Positions 1-10,946 of a stretch of DNA of 64,000 bases are shown here, one piece after another. Under the pieces are notes generated by a model that saw only the letters and a program-made list of their open reading frames with translations, ran no database searches and was not told the DNA's origin. The DNA comes from Camellia lanceoleosa. Its lineage: Eukaryota > Streptophyta > Magnoliopsida > Ericales > Theaceae. Numbering within the stretch: the first letter of the stretch is position 1; each line of letters starts with the position of its first letter. The DNA lies in contig CM045770.1 of the NCBI GenBank assembly GCA_025200525.1, positions 130,352,200 through 130,416,199 on the forward strand, written 5' to 3'. A program made the translations under genes and the position numbers.

Positions 1-553
1 GCTAATTGCTTAAATTGGAATAATTTGATGAATGTGCATATGAGATCACTTTTTTGAGTGGTACATATGCGAAACAATTTTCAAACAAACATGAGATCAA
101 AACGTTCCAATTTTTACAAATTAGTCTATATTTGTGTGCAACACATAGTAAAATTAGTCTAATAATCGGAACAAGAGCATATAATGTAAATAAGAATCAT
201 ATCATAATTAGTAGGGGTCGATTTTGATCGGGCGAGTGGGGTGCTCAATTCATGACCTTCTCTTCTCATACCTAAGTTCCCAAGACGGGACACTTTGGTG
301 ATGACGAGTGGCCTTTGGCACGAGTCTTGGATTTCCTAAATTTTTCAAAAATATTTAGGTGGCGACTTTGTATTTGGCAAAGAAGTCCATTTTTGGCATT
401 TTGATTCAAAATCGATTTTCTAAAAGATTTGCCAGATTTGGACTCTTTTGTGTTTATCTATTTCACATTGCACTTGCGAGATCAGATTCAGAACCACGAG
501 AGTCCGAATTATAGGGCTATCATATTCGAAAAGAGCATGAAAGGCAAGCTACA
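1..553 (+). mobile_element. Tat/Ogre-like LTR, 3' end fragment
   Basis: This is the terminal part of the long LTR that recurs in full at 59361-63952. Shared landmarks in the same order are a pair of half-sites in which short motifs repeat, the stretch around 210-330 (matching 54720-54860 and 63585-63710), the phrase GGCGACTTTGTATTTGGC, and the end region around 490-553 closing with GCTACA. It begins outside the window. After 553 no tRNA-like primer site follows as it does in the copies ending at 55094 and 63952, so the copy is cut here or the junction is rearranged. It has no coding potential. Confidence 0.75.
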
Positions 554-570
554 GGGATGGATGCCACACC

Positions 571-1481
571 TTTAGCGCATCTTAAGCATGAAATTCAGGG
601 AGCCCACTGTGAGTAACAATGTTGTAAAGTTATGTTCAATTAGAATTATTTTCTAAACAATGAAATGTATTGTAATCTGAAATGATTATGTTTTTGAATG
701 AATGATTGTCCTAATTTATGAACTGTATTCGTGGCATCCATAGCATACTGCTACTGTTTACTGTTACTGTTCACTATTACTATTACAGAGATCTCTATCA
801 GTTCCAATTCTTGGAACTACTGTTACTCTATTGATGGCCATCAAATGACTGTATTGTTCTGCTGTTGGATGTATCACTTATGACTGTTATGATTTCATAT
901 GACTTGGAAATGTAAGGAATTCTGCTTTGTGTATTGATTTACTGAAACTGACTGTTTGAATTGCTTTAAGGACATCATTCATAAACCTTTTACACATTTG
1001 TTATTCATTGGGCTTTAGTTCACTATTTATTATATGTATGTAGGCGATCAAGCACCGGATCGGTTTTAGCGGCATTGACCCGAACCTTGTTTTGTCAAGC
1101 CAACTATTGTGCCTCCTCGTGAGGTTCCGAACCGTCACATGTTATGGCTTTTGGTTGTTTTTACCTTGCCCACTTGTGGCTATGATCCTATGTTGTGGAG
1201 TTTTTGTTTCAGACTTTTGTTTTTGACCGTTTTGTTACTGGGATTTAATTCCCCAAGTTATGGCATGTTTGGACTTGAACTTATGTGAATATCTATATAT
1301 ATAAGTTTGTTTGTTCATTTAAGTTATCATAGCTCTTTGGACATTTTATTGTTTTCTTTACAGCCTTCCACCGACCCTTATTATTGTATTATTGTTTTCA
1401 TTGTTAAGCAGGCCTTTGGTAATCACGGATTATTGGCTGGTTACAATGTTAAACCCTTAGGGACAGGTTTGGGTCATGACA
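571..1481 (+). mobile_element. gypsy LTR fragment (same family as the element at 41462-45942)
   Basis: The segment aligns by eye along its whole length with the LTRs ending at 43819 and 45942: the run of TACTGTTACTG-type repeats near 750-790, GATGGCCATCAAATGACTG, GTTTTGTCAAGCCAACTA, and the end GGTTTGGGTCATGACA. It ends with the expected CA at 1481, directly against the RNase H region of the minus-strand copia element X, so the 3' boundary is the true LTR end and the insertion hit X. The 5' part is missing, since the family LTR is about 2.36 kb. The short open frame inside it is an LTR shadow. Confidence 0.8.
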
Positions 1482-2830
1482 GTTATGATGCCATTACTCA
1501 AATATAATCTCACATTGATGTGTTTCCTTCTAATAGATCTAGATTTACCATTATAAAAACGGTCGCTAACTTTACCAATAGCAGCAGTGCTATCACAACG
1601 AATTAACATAGGAGGAATTGGTTTTTCCCCAAAAGGGATTTCATATAACAAATCTCTCAACCAATTTGCTTCCTCACATACTGAAGCTAACGTTATAAGC
1701 TTAGCTTCTATTGTAGAATTAGCAATTATAGTATGTTTTTTAGACTTCCAACATATAGCATCACCACCTAAGGTAAAAATAAAACCCGAGGTAGAGAGAG
1801 AATCACCTGACAAAGTGTTCTAATTAGCATCACTATATCCCTCAAGTACTACAAGATACTTTTTATAAAACAAACCATAATTTTTTATACCAGATAAATA
1901 TCTCATCATTCATTCTATGGCTAGCCAATGATCTCGACTTGGCTTGATTGTAAACCTATTAAATACTCTAACAACATATGCAATGTTAGGTCTAGTATAG
2001 TCAGTGGCATATCTCAAACTACCAATCATGCTAGCATATATCTTTTGATTAATCATTTCTTTTTCATTTGTTACAACAGGTAAATGTATGCTTGTGTCAA
2101 AAGGAGTAGGAACATGTTTATAGTATAGAAAATTATATTTCTTTAAAATTTTCTCAACACAATGTGACTGATCAAGAAAAAAACCATCATTAGTCTTGGT
2201 AATTTTAATTCCCAAAATAAAATTGGCTTCACCAAGATTTTTCATATCAAAGTGGTTGTTAATAATATTTTTAGTCTTATTTATAATATGCAAATTAGAG
2301 CCAAAGATAAGTAGATCATCCACATATAGGCTAATAATCACATGTGTATTCTCACAAGTTTTATAATATATGCACTTATCACATTCATTAGTCTTATAGC
2401 CATTCTCAAGCATGCAAGAATCAAATTTCTCGTGCTATTGTTTAGGAGCTTGTTTTAAACCATAAAGGGATTAGTTAGCTTACACATTTTGCTTTCTTGG
2501 CTAGGCTCCACAAAGTGCTCGGGTTGGTCCATGTAAATCTCCTCATCTAGATCTCCATTTAAAAATATTGTTTTCACATCCATTTGATGAATTTTTAAAT
2601 CATGAATTATAGCCACTGCTATTAACAGTCTAATAGATGTAACTCTAGTAACTGGAGAAAAAGTATCAAAGAAATCAAGACCAACTTTTGCTTAAAACCT
2701 TTAGCGACAAGCCTTACTTTATATTTATTTATAGTTCCATCCGGTTTAAGTTTTTAACGGAGGACCCATTTACACCCAATAGTTTTACAACCTGGAGGTA
2801 GATCCACTAGATTTCATGTTTTATTTGAAA
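1482..2830 (-). pseudogene. copia X reverse transcriptase and RNase H region (broken)
   Basis: The open piece at 1910-2413 contains the copia reverse transcriptase active-site motif YVDDLLI, followed by IGSLRYATDYTRPNIAYVV. The open piece at 1482-1813 contains RNase H landmarks: STSGFIFTLGG, WKSKKHT, STIEAKLITLA and the NGKSRSIRRKH region. About 2440-2700 still reads as RT with interruptions. The final codons of RNase H are lost where the gypsy LTR begins. At least two breaks (around 1813-1910 and 2413-2450) prevent translation. The family activity is copying element RNA into DNA in virus-like particles; this copy cannot make the protein. Confidence 0.85.
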
Positions 2831-3960
2831 GTAGTGAATCTATCTCATCATTTACAGCCTCTCTCCAGAAAATAATATTAGGTGATGATAAAGCTTTTTG
2901 CACCGTAAGAGGAATTTCTTCTATATTGTAAAGATAATAGTCAAAGCCAAAATCTTTTTCAACTCTGGCTCGTTTACTCTTCCATGGTTGGATTTGAGAA
3001 TTTTCTAGTTCTTGAAAAACATGAGATGGAGTAGAAGAACTAGACATGAATAAAATATTTTCAGAAAAATATTTGACCCTTACTATTTCTAGATTTGAAA
3101 GGAAATTTATTTTTATGAAAAATAACATCACCTGATTAAAAAATAATATTATTTTTCATATGAAAAAATCTATAAACTATACTATGCAACTTATACCCAA
3201 GAAAAGCACAAGTGGTAGCTCAATCACCCAATTTAGGTTGTTTAGGACCTACAAGTCTCACAAAATCTAAACAACCTCAAACCCTCAAATAATTTAGATT
3301 TGGTTTATGTCCTCTCCACAATTCATAAGGTACAATTTTATTCTTTTTGTGTGGCACTCTATTTATCACAAGGCAAGCTGTCAAAATAGCCTTGCCCTAA
3401 AGATTTGAGGGAGCACTTGAATCAATAAACATAGCATTCGTCAAGTCAATTAACGTTATATTCTTTCTTTTAGCTACGCCATTAGATGAATGTGAATATG
3501 GTGGAGTAGTCTTATGAATAATTCCCAATGACTGAACAAAAAAGTTGAATCCAAGAGATTCATACTCCTGGCTTCTATCACTTCTAATTCTCTTAATTTT
3601 TTTACTGAATTGATTTTCCACTTCAAGAAGGAATTCTTTAAATTTCTCAAAAGCATCACTTTATTTTTTAATAAATATATGTTTGTACATTTTGAAAAAT
3701 CATCAAGAAAAGTGATAAAATATTGGTTACCACCATGAGTTAAAATTCTTTCAAACTCACACAAATCAGTATGAAACAATTCTAGCAATTCGATTTTTTC
3801 TCAACACTGTTATGAGGCCTCTTGATAATTTTTTTCTTTACTGCAAACTTCACATTTCTCAATTTTTTTTTTGTCAATTTAGGAATTAATCCTAAACTAT
3901 TCATGATTCCTATATATTTACTGTTAATATGACACAAGCGAGCATACTAAAAATTTAAAA
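2814..3960 (-). pseudogene. copia X integrase and linker region (broken)
   Basis: The piece at 3474-3788 holds the first integrase motif (LFHTDLCEF, then FLDDFSK with the second acidic residue), and 3397-3621 holds RIRSDRSQEYES and IIHKTTPPYSHSSNGVAKR, the third motif region where the family normally has the catalytic glutamate. The two pieces overlap in different frames, so a frameshift lies near 3600. 2814-3131 is the poorly conserved linker between integrase and RT, rich in S, K and R before the AVNDEIDSLL stretch that opens the RT domain. Family function is joining element cDNA to host DNA. The upstream N-terminal integrase zinc region lies on the far side of the 4007-8904 insert. Confidence 0.8.
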
Positions 3961-4006
3961 AAGACAACATATAAACCGAATTGGTAGATGGCTTATTAAT
4001 CTCAAC

Positions 4007-5046
4007 TGTTAGGTTTTTATTCTTAGCAACCCCATTTGACAAAACTCCTTTAAGTTGTATTTGTTTTCGTACTTTTTATTTCAGTAAGGCTATGAGTTTT
4101 TAGATGCGAATCCAACTCGAATTATGCCTTGCAGAGAAGTTTTGTGATGTTAATTCTTTCAAGATTGCCACTTCGCTGATTATGACGGGGATCGAGCTGC
4201 CTGGTCAGCTCGCGGGGGTCCAGGGGCAACACCCCTTGGCGGGTCCGGGGCAGCACCACGGCGGGGTTGAGGGGCAGCACCCCCGAAGCAAAATGCAAAA
4301 ATGCATTCGAAGTTATATGTCCACCCTTGCTCGCTCGAGCGAAGGCTGCGTCTGTGTAAAAACCTGAAAGAGATGAATGTTCGCTCGAGCGAAGGATGTG
4401 TGGCTCGAGCGAAGCCACTTATGAAAAACATGCGTTTTTGGTTCCTCGCTTGAGCAAGAGAGTCTTCGCTCGAGTGAGCTTTGCAGTCCCAGATTTCTAT
4501 AAGTATTTGTTTCAGTCCAAAACTAGGATTACTGCTCCAGATCTACTATTTGGATATTAAGGTTTATTTCTGGGGATATTTTGCTAGTTTTCTTTGATGT
4601 TTTGATTGAGTATTCAACTCATGGTTTAGAGAGTATACATCAAAGGATTATTTGTTTGTTCTACACAAAAGAGAGAGTTGTTCTTCGGTGGATTCTGAAG
4701 AATTCGAGCCTGAAGCTTTGGTGGATTCTGGAGTGGCTCATCGTCAAGACAATTCCGAGGTGAAGACGGGGTTGGAAGAGGCACATAGGGGTTGGTTCAA
4801 TTCGGGCGTGGATTCGCTAGGTAATTGAGAGTATACCTGTGTAATTCATTTGTATCTTCTTAGTGGATTGTTTTGTGGCTGTTGCCCGTAGTTTTTTTTT
4901 ATCACAATTGGAGGTGTCCAATTGTGGTTTTGCCACGTAAAATCGTTGTGTCGATTTGTCTTGATTGTTTGATTTGGTTTATTGTTTACTGTTTAAAATT
5001 GGTACATAATCACAAATCAACATCTAGAGGATTTCTAGATTTTTCA
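4007..5046 (+). repeat. 5' LTR of the gag-only element
   Basis: It starts TGTTAGG and ends TTTTTCA. The upstream half is unusually GC-rich and contains a cluster of CTCGAG-centred palindromes at 4331-4480. A plausible TATA motif (TCTATAAGTA) lies at about 4496-4505, so U3 is about 490 bp. It is highly similar to the 3' LTR apart from the GC-rich stretch near 4200-4280, where small insertions and substitutions cluster. Confidence 0.9.
4331..4480 (+). promoter_or_regulatory. CTCGAG palindrome cluster upstream of the LTR TATA motif
   Basis: Variants of the palindrome TTCGCTCGAGCGAA occur at about 4331-4342, 4380-4393, 4402-4413, 4444-4459 (decayed core) and 4464-4477. The same five sites recur in the 3' LTR at 8189-8335. 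Position immediately upstream of TATA suggests protein binding or a methylation target; the role is inferred. Confidence 0.5.
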
Positions 5047-5047
5047 A

Positions 5048-5063
5048 TTGGTATCAGAGTGGG
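5048..5063 (+). other. primer-binding site, initiator Met tRNA type
   Basis: TTGGTATCAGAGTGGG lies one base after the LTR end. TGGTATCAGAG is the plant initiator-methionine primer-binding core used by many copia elements. Confidence 0.85.
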
Positions 5064-5125
5064 TTGCTCTATTTTTATTTATTTTTTGTTTTACAAATCT
5101 ATTAGAGCGAGATCTTGTTTGATTT

Positions 5126-7091
5126 GTGAAAATGAATACAATTCATGAGGGAAATTCTATGGTTCGACCACTCCTACTTGACGGATCCAATTATTCTTTT
5201 TGGAAAGCTCGTATGAGATCGTTTTTAAAATTTATTGATGAAAAAGTTTGGCAATCTGTCATGTATGGGTGGACTGAACCGACAATTACTGTTGATGGAG
5301 TAACTTTCCCCAAACCAATCGATAAGTGGGACACAATTGATTACCAAAATAGTAGCTGGAATAGTAAAGCTATCAATTCTCTCTTTTGCGCTGTCACACC
5401 TGAAGAGTTTAGTCGTATTTGCAATTGTGAAGTCGCAAAAGAGGCTTGGGATATCTTACAAACTATTCACGAGGGCACTTCTTCTGTTAAACGCTCAAAA
5501 CTTCAAAGGCTCACGTTTAGTTTCGAAAACCTTTCAATGAAAGATAGTGAGACCTTTGATGAATTTTATGCGAAGTTGAGTAACATTGTAAATTCCAGCT
5601 TCAATTTAGGTGAAAAAAATACCATAATCCAAAGTTGTGGGAAAAATTTTGAGATCCTTGCCTGATCGGTTCCAACCAAAAGTTACGGCTATTAAGAAGG
5701 CTCAAGATGTTGACAACCTCAAGCTGGATCACTTGGTTGGAAATCTCCAAACTTATGAGGCACATAGGAATTTCAAAAAGAAACAAAAAGATGCTATTGC
5801 TTTTAGTAGTGCTCATAGAGTTAGAGAGTATTCTGATGAGGATTGTGAGATAGATTCCAAGATTACGGCTGCTTTTGTTAAACAATTTAAAAAATCTTTT
5901 TTGAAAAAGAATCCTAATCTTTTGGAATCTACTCATACTCATAAATCTAAAGGCAAAGATAAACTCAAAATTTATTCTATAGCCAAGAAGGAGAAAGGAA
6001 AGATACAAGGGAACTCTAAAAGAGTCCAATGCTATGAATGCCAAGGATTTGGCCACTTGGCTTCAGAATGCCCCACTCGTTTGAGGAAGAAGAAAGCCCT
6101 CGCCATCACTTGGGATGATGAATCAGAATCTGATGAAGATGAAAGTGACAACGAAGATCAAGGCGAAGAGGGACATAAACAATTCCCTGCTTTTATGGCG
6201 GCTTCCGAAACTGAAGGACGAACAGAGTGTCCGAAGAGGTTGGTTGAGAATGCCACTGATGATGAATCCTCGGAGAGTGATGATGAAGAGCTCGAGCAAG
6301 CTTATGAAAAGTTGTATAAAGAGTCTCTTAACTTATCCAAATTGAATGACAAACTCACAACGAAGCTCAAAGCATGTGAAAGTGAGAACGTCAAACTTAA
6401 GAAGGAGATTTCTGAGGTTAGGATTGATGCCATCAAGATAGCTAATGATCGACAAACCCTTTGTGCAAAACTCTTGACTTGTGAGACAGAGAGGAATGAG
6501 CTACAGCAAATCTATGCAACGTATGAAGAAAAGAATGAATCTCTTGAGATGTCTCAAGTTGCTTTGGAAGAACTAATGATCAAGAAAGAGGAAGAGCTCA
6601 AGTATGCTATGGCTACCATTGGTCTTTGGAACAAAGGATCAAAGACTTTAGACAATATCATTGGGTCTCAACAAATTTGTTCTAACAAGAGTGGCATTGG
6701 GTTTGGTGGTAAGAAAGAGCAAAAACAGAGTGCTTTCACATCTCATGATATAAGAACTCAAGGAAAGGGAGAACAAAAAATTTAACATAAGGATGGACTT
6801 CTCAAACTTCCTAGAGTTGGTAAGGTAAAAGAAAAGAAGGTACACCCTGTACGCCCTGTTTTTATTTGTTATCATTGTGGTATGTATGGTCATATTTGCC
6901 CTTATTGTTATAAGTTGCATGGGAGAGTGTATTTGCCTAGACCTAAAAATAGGAAGTTTGAAACCAAGTCGAGACGGGTTCCCATTGAAAGCAAAGGGAA
7001 CCACAACGTCAAGACACCACCCAAGAACCGCAATGCTCACAATTTTTTTCATACTAAAGCGGTTTGGGTGAGAAAACTTGATTTGTATTAA
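5126..7091 (+). pseudogene. Sirevirus-like Gag with two zinc knuckles (frameshifted)
   Basis: The frame opens with MKMNTIHEGNSMVRPLLLDG and FWKARMRSFL, typical of copia UBN2-type Gag. An A7 run at about 5613-5619 shifts it, and an in-frame TAA follows shortly after; the frame then resumes at ILRSLPDRFQPKV and runs to 6785. Features are a CCHC knuckle CYECQGFGHLASEC (about 6030-6073), an acidic Asp/Glu patch, and a coiled-coil-rich stretch (about 6290-6600). After a stop at 6783-6785 the same frame continues to a second knuckle CYHCGMYGHICPYC (about 6868-6912) and ends at 7091. Gag would form the particle and bind RNA. The frame ends where pol should begin. Confidence 0.85.
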
Positions 7092-7223
7092 TTTGTTTAT
7101 TCTTTTTAGTTTTTGGGTTTTTGTGTGTTTTTTTTCTTTTTGAGTCGTTTAATGTGTGCATGTTTGTTTTCTGTCTTGCTTTGTTTAGAAAAAAAATGTG
7201 TGCTTGTTCATTTTTTGTCTTGC

Positions 7224-7255
<32 letters not shown>

Positions 7256-7880
7256 CCCCAAAAGATTTTCTTAGTATGGTTTTGCAAGCTTGAAATTTTT
7301 GAGTGGACCTTGGTGCATGTTGGAATTGATAAGAATATCCATTACATGTTAATATGTGTGTGCTTTCTGTGGTCATTACTCATTTCGGAGTGTGTGTTCT
7401 TTGATTAGTATGTCTCATTCTGTACACACTCTTGGATTAACAAATATCAGAGTCTTCTGCCTTAGTGATCTTTTTTCTCTACGGACTTCTGGCATGGTAT
7501 CTTTTGTTTTTCTAGAGGAATTGACCAATACTAGCATATCTTGGGTGATGTTGAGTCTCTTAACCACCTTCCATCTTTTTGCATCTCCACGGCTTTCCCC
7601 CTCTATTCTTTGTAGTCTAGCCATGAGGAAAAGGCTACCTCAGAGTCACTAACCAGGCCATCCTTATTATATCCATGCTTCAAGGTCTAGTCATATGTTT
7701 ATTGTTTTTCCCTATACTCTTGTGGCACTAATAGTTGTTTTGGAAACTGTGGCACTAATAGCTGTTTTGCAGATCATGACCTTGAGAAAGAAGTTTGCGT
7801 TTGTTGGCTGTAATGGGTTGGGGTGATTAGGATTTTATTTGTTAGGTGTGTTTTGTCACGGCATTGCCAAAGGGAGAGAT
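7092..7880 (+). other. non-coding internal segment and polypurine tract of the gag-only element
   Basis: No reading frame with family similarity was found between Gag and the 3' LTR. It contains T-rich duplicated motifs (TTTTCTGTCTTGCTTTGTT and TTTTTTGTCTTGCTTTGTT near 7167-7228) and a run of A about 7234-7255. It ends in AAAGGGAGAGAT (7869-7880), a purine tract right against the LTR that would prime plus-strand synthesis. Confidence 0.75.
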
Positions 7881-8904
7881 TGTTAGGTTTTTATTCTTGG
7901 CAACCCCGTTTGACAAAACTCCTTTAAGTTGTATTGTTTTTGTACTTTTTATTTCAGTAAGGCTATGAGTTTTTAGATGCGAATCCAACCTGAATTGTGC
8001 CTTGCAGAGAAGTTTTGTGATGTTAATTCTTTCAAGATTGCCACTTCGCTGATTATGACGGGGATCGAGCTGCCCGGTCAGCTGGTCCAAGGCAACGCCT
8101 TGGCGGTCCGGCAGGCGCGGCGAGGTCGAGGGGCAGCGCCCCCGAAGCAAAATGCAAAAATGCATTCGAAATTGCATGTCCGCCCTTGCTCGCTCGAGCG
8201 AAGGCTGCGTCTGTGTAAAAACCTGAAAGAGATGAATGTTCGCTCGAGCGAAGGATGCGTGGCTCGAGCGAAGCCACTTATGGAAAACACGCGTCTTTGG
8301 TTCCTCGCTCAAGCGAGAGAGTCTTCGCTCGAGCGAGCTTCGCAGTCCCAGATTTCTATAAGTATTTGTTTCAATCCAAAACTAGGATTACTGCTCCAGA
8401 TCTACTATTTGGATATTAAGGTTTATATCTGGGGATATTTTGCTAGTTTTGTTTGATGTTTTGATTGAGTATTCAACTCATGGTTTAGAGAGTATACATC
8501 AAAGGATTATTTGTTTGTTCTACACAAAAGAGAGAGTTGTTCTTCGGTGGATTCTGAAGAATTCGAGCCTGAAGCTTTGGTGGATTCTGGAGTTGCTCAT
8601 CATCAAGACAATTCCAAGGTGAAGACGGGGTTAGAAGAGGCACATAGGGGTTGGTTCAATTCGGGCATGGATTCGCTAGGTAATTGAGAGTATACCTGTG
8701 TAATTCCTTTATATCTTCTTAGTGGATTGCTTTGTAGCTGTTGCCCATGGTTTTTTTTATCACAATTGGAGGTGTCCAATTGTGGTTTTTCCACATAAAA
8801 TCGTTGTGTCGATTTGTCTTGATTGTTTGATTGGGATTGTTGTTTACTGCTTAAAATTGGTACATAATCACAAATCAACATCTAGAGGATTTCTAGATTT
8901 TTCA
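7881..8904 (+). repeat. 3' LTR of the gag-only element
   Basis: It starts TGTTAGG after the purine tract and ends TTTTTCA before the second TCAAC. TATA-like TCTATAAGTA sits at about 8355-8364. The CTCGAG palindrome cluster is kept and is slightly closer to a perfect palindrome than in the 5' LTR. Confidence 0.9.
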
Positions 8905-9330
8905 TCAACATTCAATTTGAATATCCCATCACAAGCATAACCCTTACTCACAAAAATACCCTTCTTGGTAATCACATATTGATCAGATTCCATAATTTGC
9001 TTAAAGCTAGCCTTATTCAACAAATAACTTCACTTCAAATTCTTCCTCATGGATGGTGTATGAAGCACATCTTTTAAAGTAAGCACACATCTAGAGGTGA
9101 ACTTAAAGTCAACCTCACCACTCCCAAGTATTTTGGTTTGACTAGAGTCACCAAACATAATTGTTTTCTCATTATCAAAGGGAGTACACACCTTAAACCA
9201 AGCTTTATCATAACAAACATGTCTATTAGCACTAGAATTTTCCCACCAACCTTCAACATAATTAACCATGCAAATGTCTGTAATCATTGCCACAAATGGC
9301 TCCTTGATAACATTAGCCTTTGGGTTAGGT
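8905..9330 (-). pseudogene. copia X protease and GAG-pre-integrase region (broken)
   Basis: The 8905-9000 segment reads on the minus strand as a pre-integrase stretch (VSKGYACDGIFKLN), matching VGKGYMSDGLFKLN of copia Y. The piece at 9030-9293 contains [12 protein letters not shown] where the family has a WW-D-S/T-G-A protease active site, so the catalytic aspartate is replaced by asparagine. [17 protein letters not shown] follows, as expected downstream of protease. The segment is separated from the integrase core (3397-3960) only by the gag-only insert. Confidence 0.8.
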
Positions 9331-9987
9331 GCACATTTTCAGAATTTGCAAGTTCAAGCAATATGCCCACTTCTGCCATAGACAAAGCATGTAAAATTAT
9401 GTGGAGGTGGTGGACCTTGGTTCTTATTCGGATTAATCCATTTATTGTGAGGTTTACCATAATTCTTCATTTTCTTTTTATAAGGCTTCAAGTAAGCATT
9501 CTTGGAATTTTCACCTTTGAGTAAGTTATTGTTTGCTAAAACAAAATTTACCTTTGTGGTGCAATTGGCATTATTCTCTTGTGTTATCAATGTATCTTGG
9601 CCTCTAGCCTCCTCTTCGACTCGGATGTGAGTGATCAATTTCTCTAAGGAAGTCTCCTTTTGTTTGTGGCGTACGTTCTTTTGGAACTCTCTCCAAGATG
9701 GCTGTAACTTGTCAAAAAGTCCTGCAACTACCAAGTTGTCACCAATCTTGATACTTTTAGATCTTACTTTTGCAACTATCATTTGGAAATCTTATGCTTG
9801 CTCCACAACAGATTTTCCATGCACCATTTGAAAGGGAAAAAATCGGCTAGCTGCATACTTTTTTGCTCCTACTTCTTCAGTATCATACTTAGCCTGTAAA
9901 GCATTCCAAATTTTCTTTGTGGGAGTGTAAGTGGTGTCATAGTAATCATAAAATTGATCAGCAAGGCAATTTAAGAGATAAAAATGA
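9331..9987 (-). pseudogene. copia X Gag, C-terminal part with a damaged zinc knuckle
   Basis: The piece at 9354-9782 reads [17 protein letters not shown] and [10 protein letters not shown], the Gag stretch also seen in copia Y ([21 protein letters not shown]). The knuckle reads [11 protein letters not shown], with tyrosine in place of the second cysteine. Upstream (9783-9966) the frame continues through [13 protein letters not shown] and HGKSVVEQA with one stop, up to the LINE insertion point at 9987. The 5' remainder lies at 11364-11620. Confidence 0.8.
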
Positions 9988-10681
9988 GCTTACTCTTAAA
10001 CAGATGATTGACAAGAGAAGTTTATCAGCTGGGTGGTTCTTCAATTTCAAGAGATGTCTGAGGGCTTGGGAGGAGGATGAAGTGGGAAGATTCAGATCAT
10101 ATCTTACTTCACTTGAGCCCATCTTGTCAGATAGAGTGGATTCTCTAGTTTGGAGTGCCTCATCTGTAGGTATATTCACTGTTAATTCAGCTTACAGTAG
10201 GAATGATGTGGGTCAAGGATTGGGGTCTACAAAATGGATCTGGAACAATATTTCCCCACCAAAAGTGAAATTTTTTGGCTAGCTTGTTTGGAAGGGTAGA
10301 ATTAAAACAAGATCTTTTCTTCAAATGGTGGGTTGTCTTAGTCAAGATACTAGCACAGAGTGTGTTTTTTGTAGCAATGATGTTGAAACTAATTGTCATG
10401 TATTATTACAACACCAGTTTGCATGGAAGGTTTGGACAAATATTTTGAATTGGTGGGGTATGGAATAGGTGGTCCCTGCTAATCCTAAAGGTGTGTTGGA
10501 TTGGTGGAGAGGGATTAAAGGTAAGTTTGAAAATAAAATCTGGAATGCAATTCCATTTGCAGTTTTATGGTCTATTTGGACAATGAGAAATGACTGCATA
10601 TTCAATGGCAAGCATCATCTTTTGGTGGAAGTCTGTGAGTTAATTAAGATTAGAGTTGCACTGTGGATCAAAGCCAATACT
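9988..10681 (+). pseudogene. LINE ORF2 C-terminus, RVT zinc-binding domain (stops)
   Basis: Translation gives FFNFKRCLRAWEEDE, WSASSVGIFTVNSAY, WIWNNISPPKVKFFG, then after a TAG at 10280-10282 LVWKGRIKTRSFLQ and the zinc-binding pattern ECVFCSN with later H residues, and after a second TAG at 10466-10468 LDWWRGIKGKFENKIWNAIPFAVLWSIW. This is the C-terminal domain of plant L1 ORF2 and matches 36170-36790 in the full LINE. The C-terminus is cut by the MITE piece. Confidence 0.85.
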
Positions 10682-10946
10682 CACTACAAAAAATTAAGGT
10701 TTTGAGGACCAAAATGTAGGAACAAAATTATTTTTTAGGAACCAAATATTTTTATTGCGAAAAATGTCATTATTATATTTTTAGCAACGAAAATTGGACA
10801 TTAGTGACGAATTATTATCTATTTGGAACCAAATTTTTGTCTAAAAAAATAAACCATTTTGAGACCAAATTATTTTGTTCCTAAAAGCCTATTTATTAAT
10901 GACATTTTCAAAATTTTGTCACTAAAAGCCTTATTTTTGACTTTTT
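10682..10946 (-). mobile_element. CACTA-type MITE, truncated copy
   Basis: It starts with the terminal sequence CACTACAAAAAATTAAGG and aligns in reverse to the complete copy at 39074-39462 (shared motifs AGCGACAAAATTTTG, TTTAGGAACAAAATAAT and ACCAAATTTTTTGT, allowing mismatches). It stops near 10946, without the opposite terminal repeat. It lies inside the LINE ORF2 end. Confidence 0.7.

Larger units (their letters stand above)
4007..8904 (+). mobile_element. non-autonomous Sirevirus-like copia element with gag only
   Basis: The element has two LTRs of 1040 and 1024 bp, both starting TGTTAGGTTTTTATTCTT and ending GATTTCTAGATTTTTCA, flanked by a perfect 5-bp target duplication TCAAC (4002-4006 and 8905-8909). 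Inside are a primer-binding site, a gag frame with two CCHC knuckles, 790 bp without coding capacity, and a polypurine tract against the 3' LTR. No protease, integrase or RT is present. The double-knuckle gag and the long GGGAGAT-type tract before TGTTAGG resemble Sireviruses such as SIRE1. Pol-encoded functions would have to come from a partner. It sits inside copia X. Confidence 0.9.

Noticed and set aside
1910..2413. Endogenous pararetrovirus or viral reverse transcriptase
   Set aside because: The YVDD motif, the integrase upstream and the RNase H downstream in copia order mark a Ty1/copia retrotransposon.
4104..4431. Arg/Ser/Pro-rich small proteins on both strands
   Set aside because: They lie in the GC-rich U3 of the gag-only element's LTR and recur in the 3' LTR (7842-8312); they are compositional shadows.
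5048..5063. tRNA gene fragment
   Set aside because: It is an LTR-adjacent primer-binding site complementary to initiator Met tRNA; no cloverleaf is present. The same applies at 43823 and 49734.
5600..5640. Programmed ribosomal frameshift at the A7 run in the gag-only element
   Set aside because: An in-frame TAA follows closely in the resumed frame, so the site reads as decay rather than a regulated shift.
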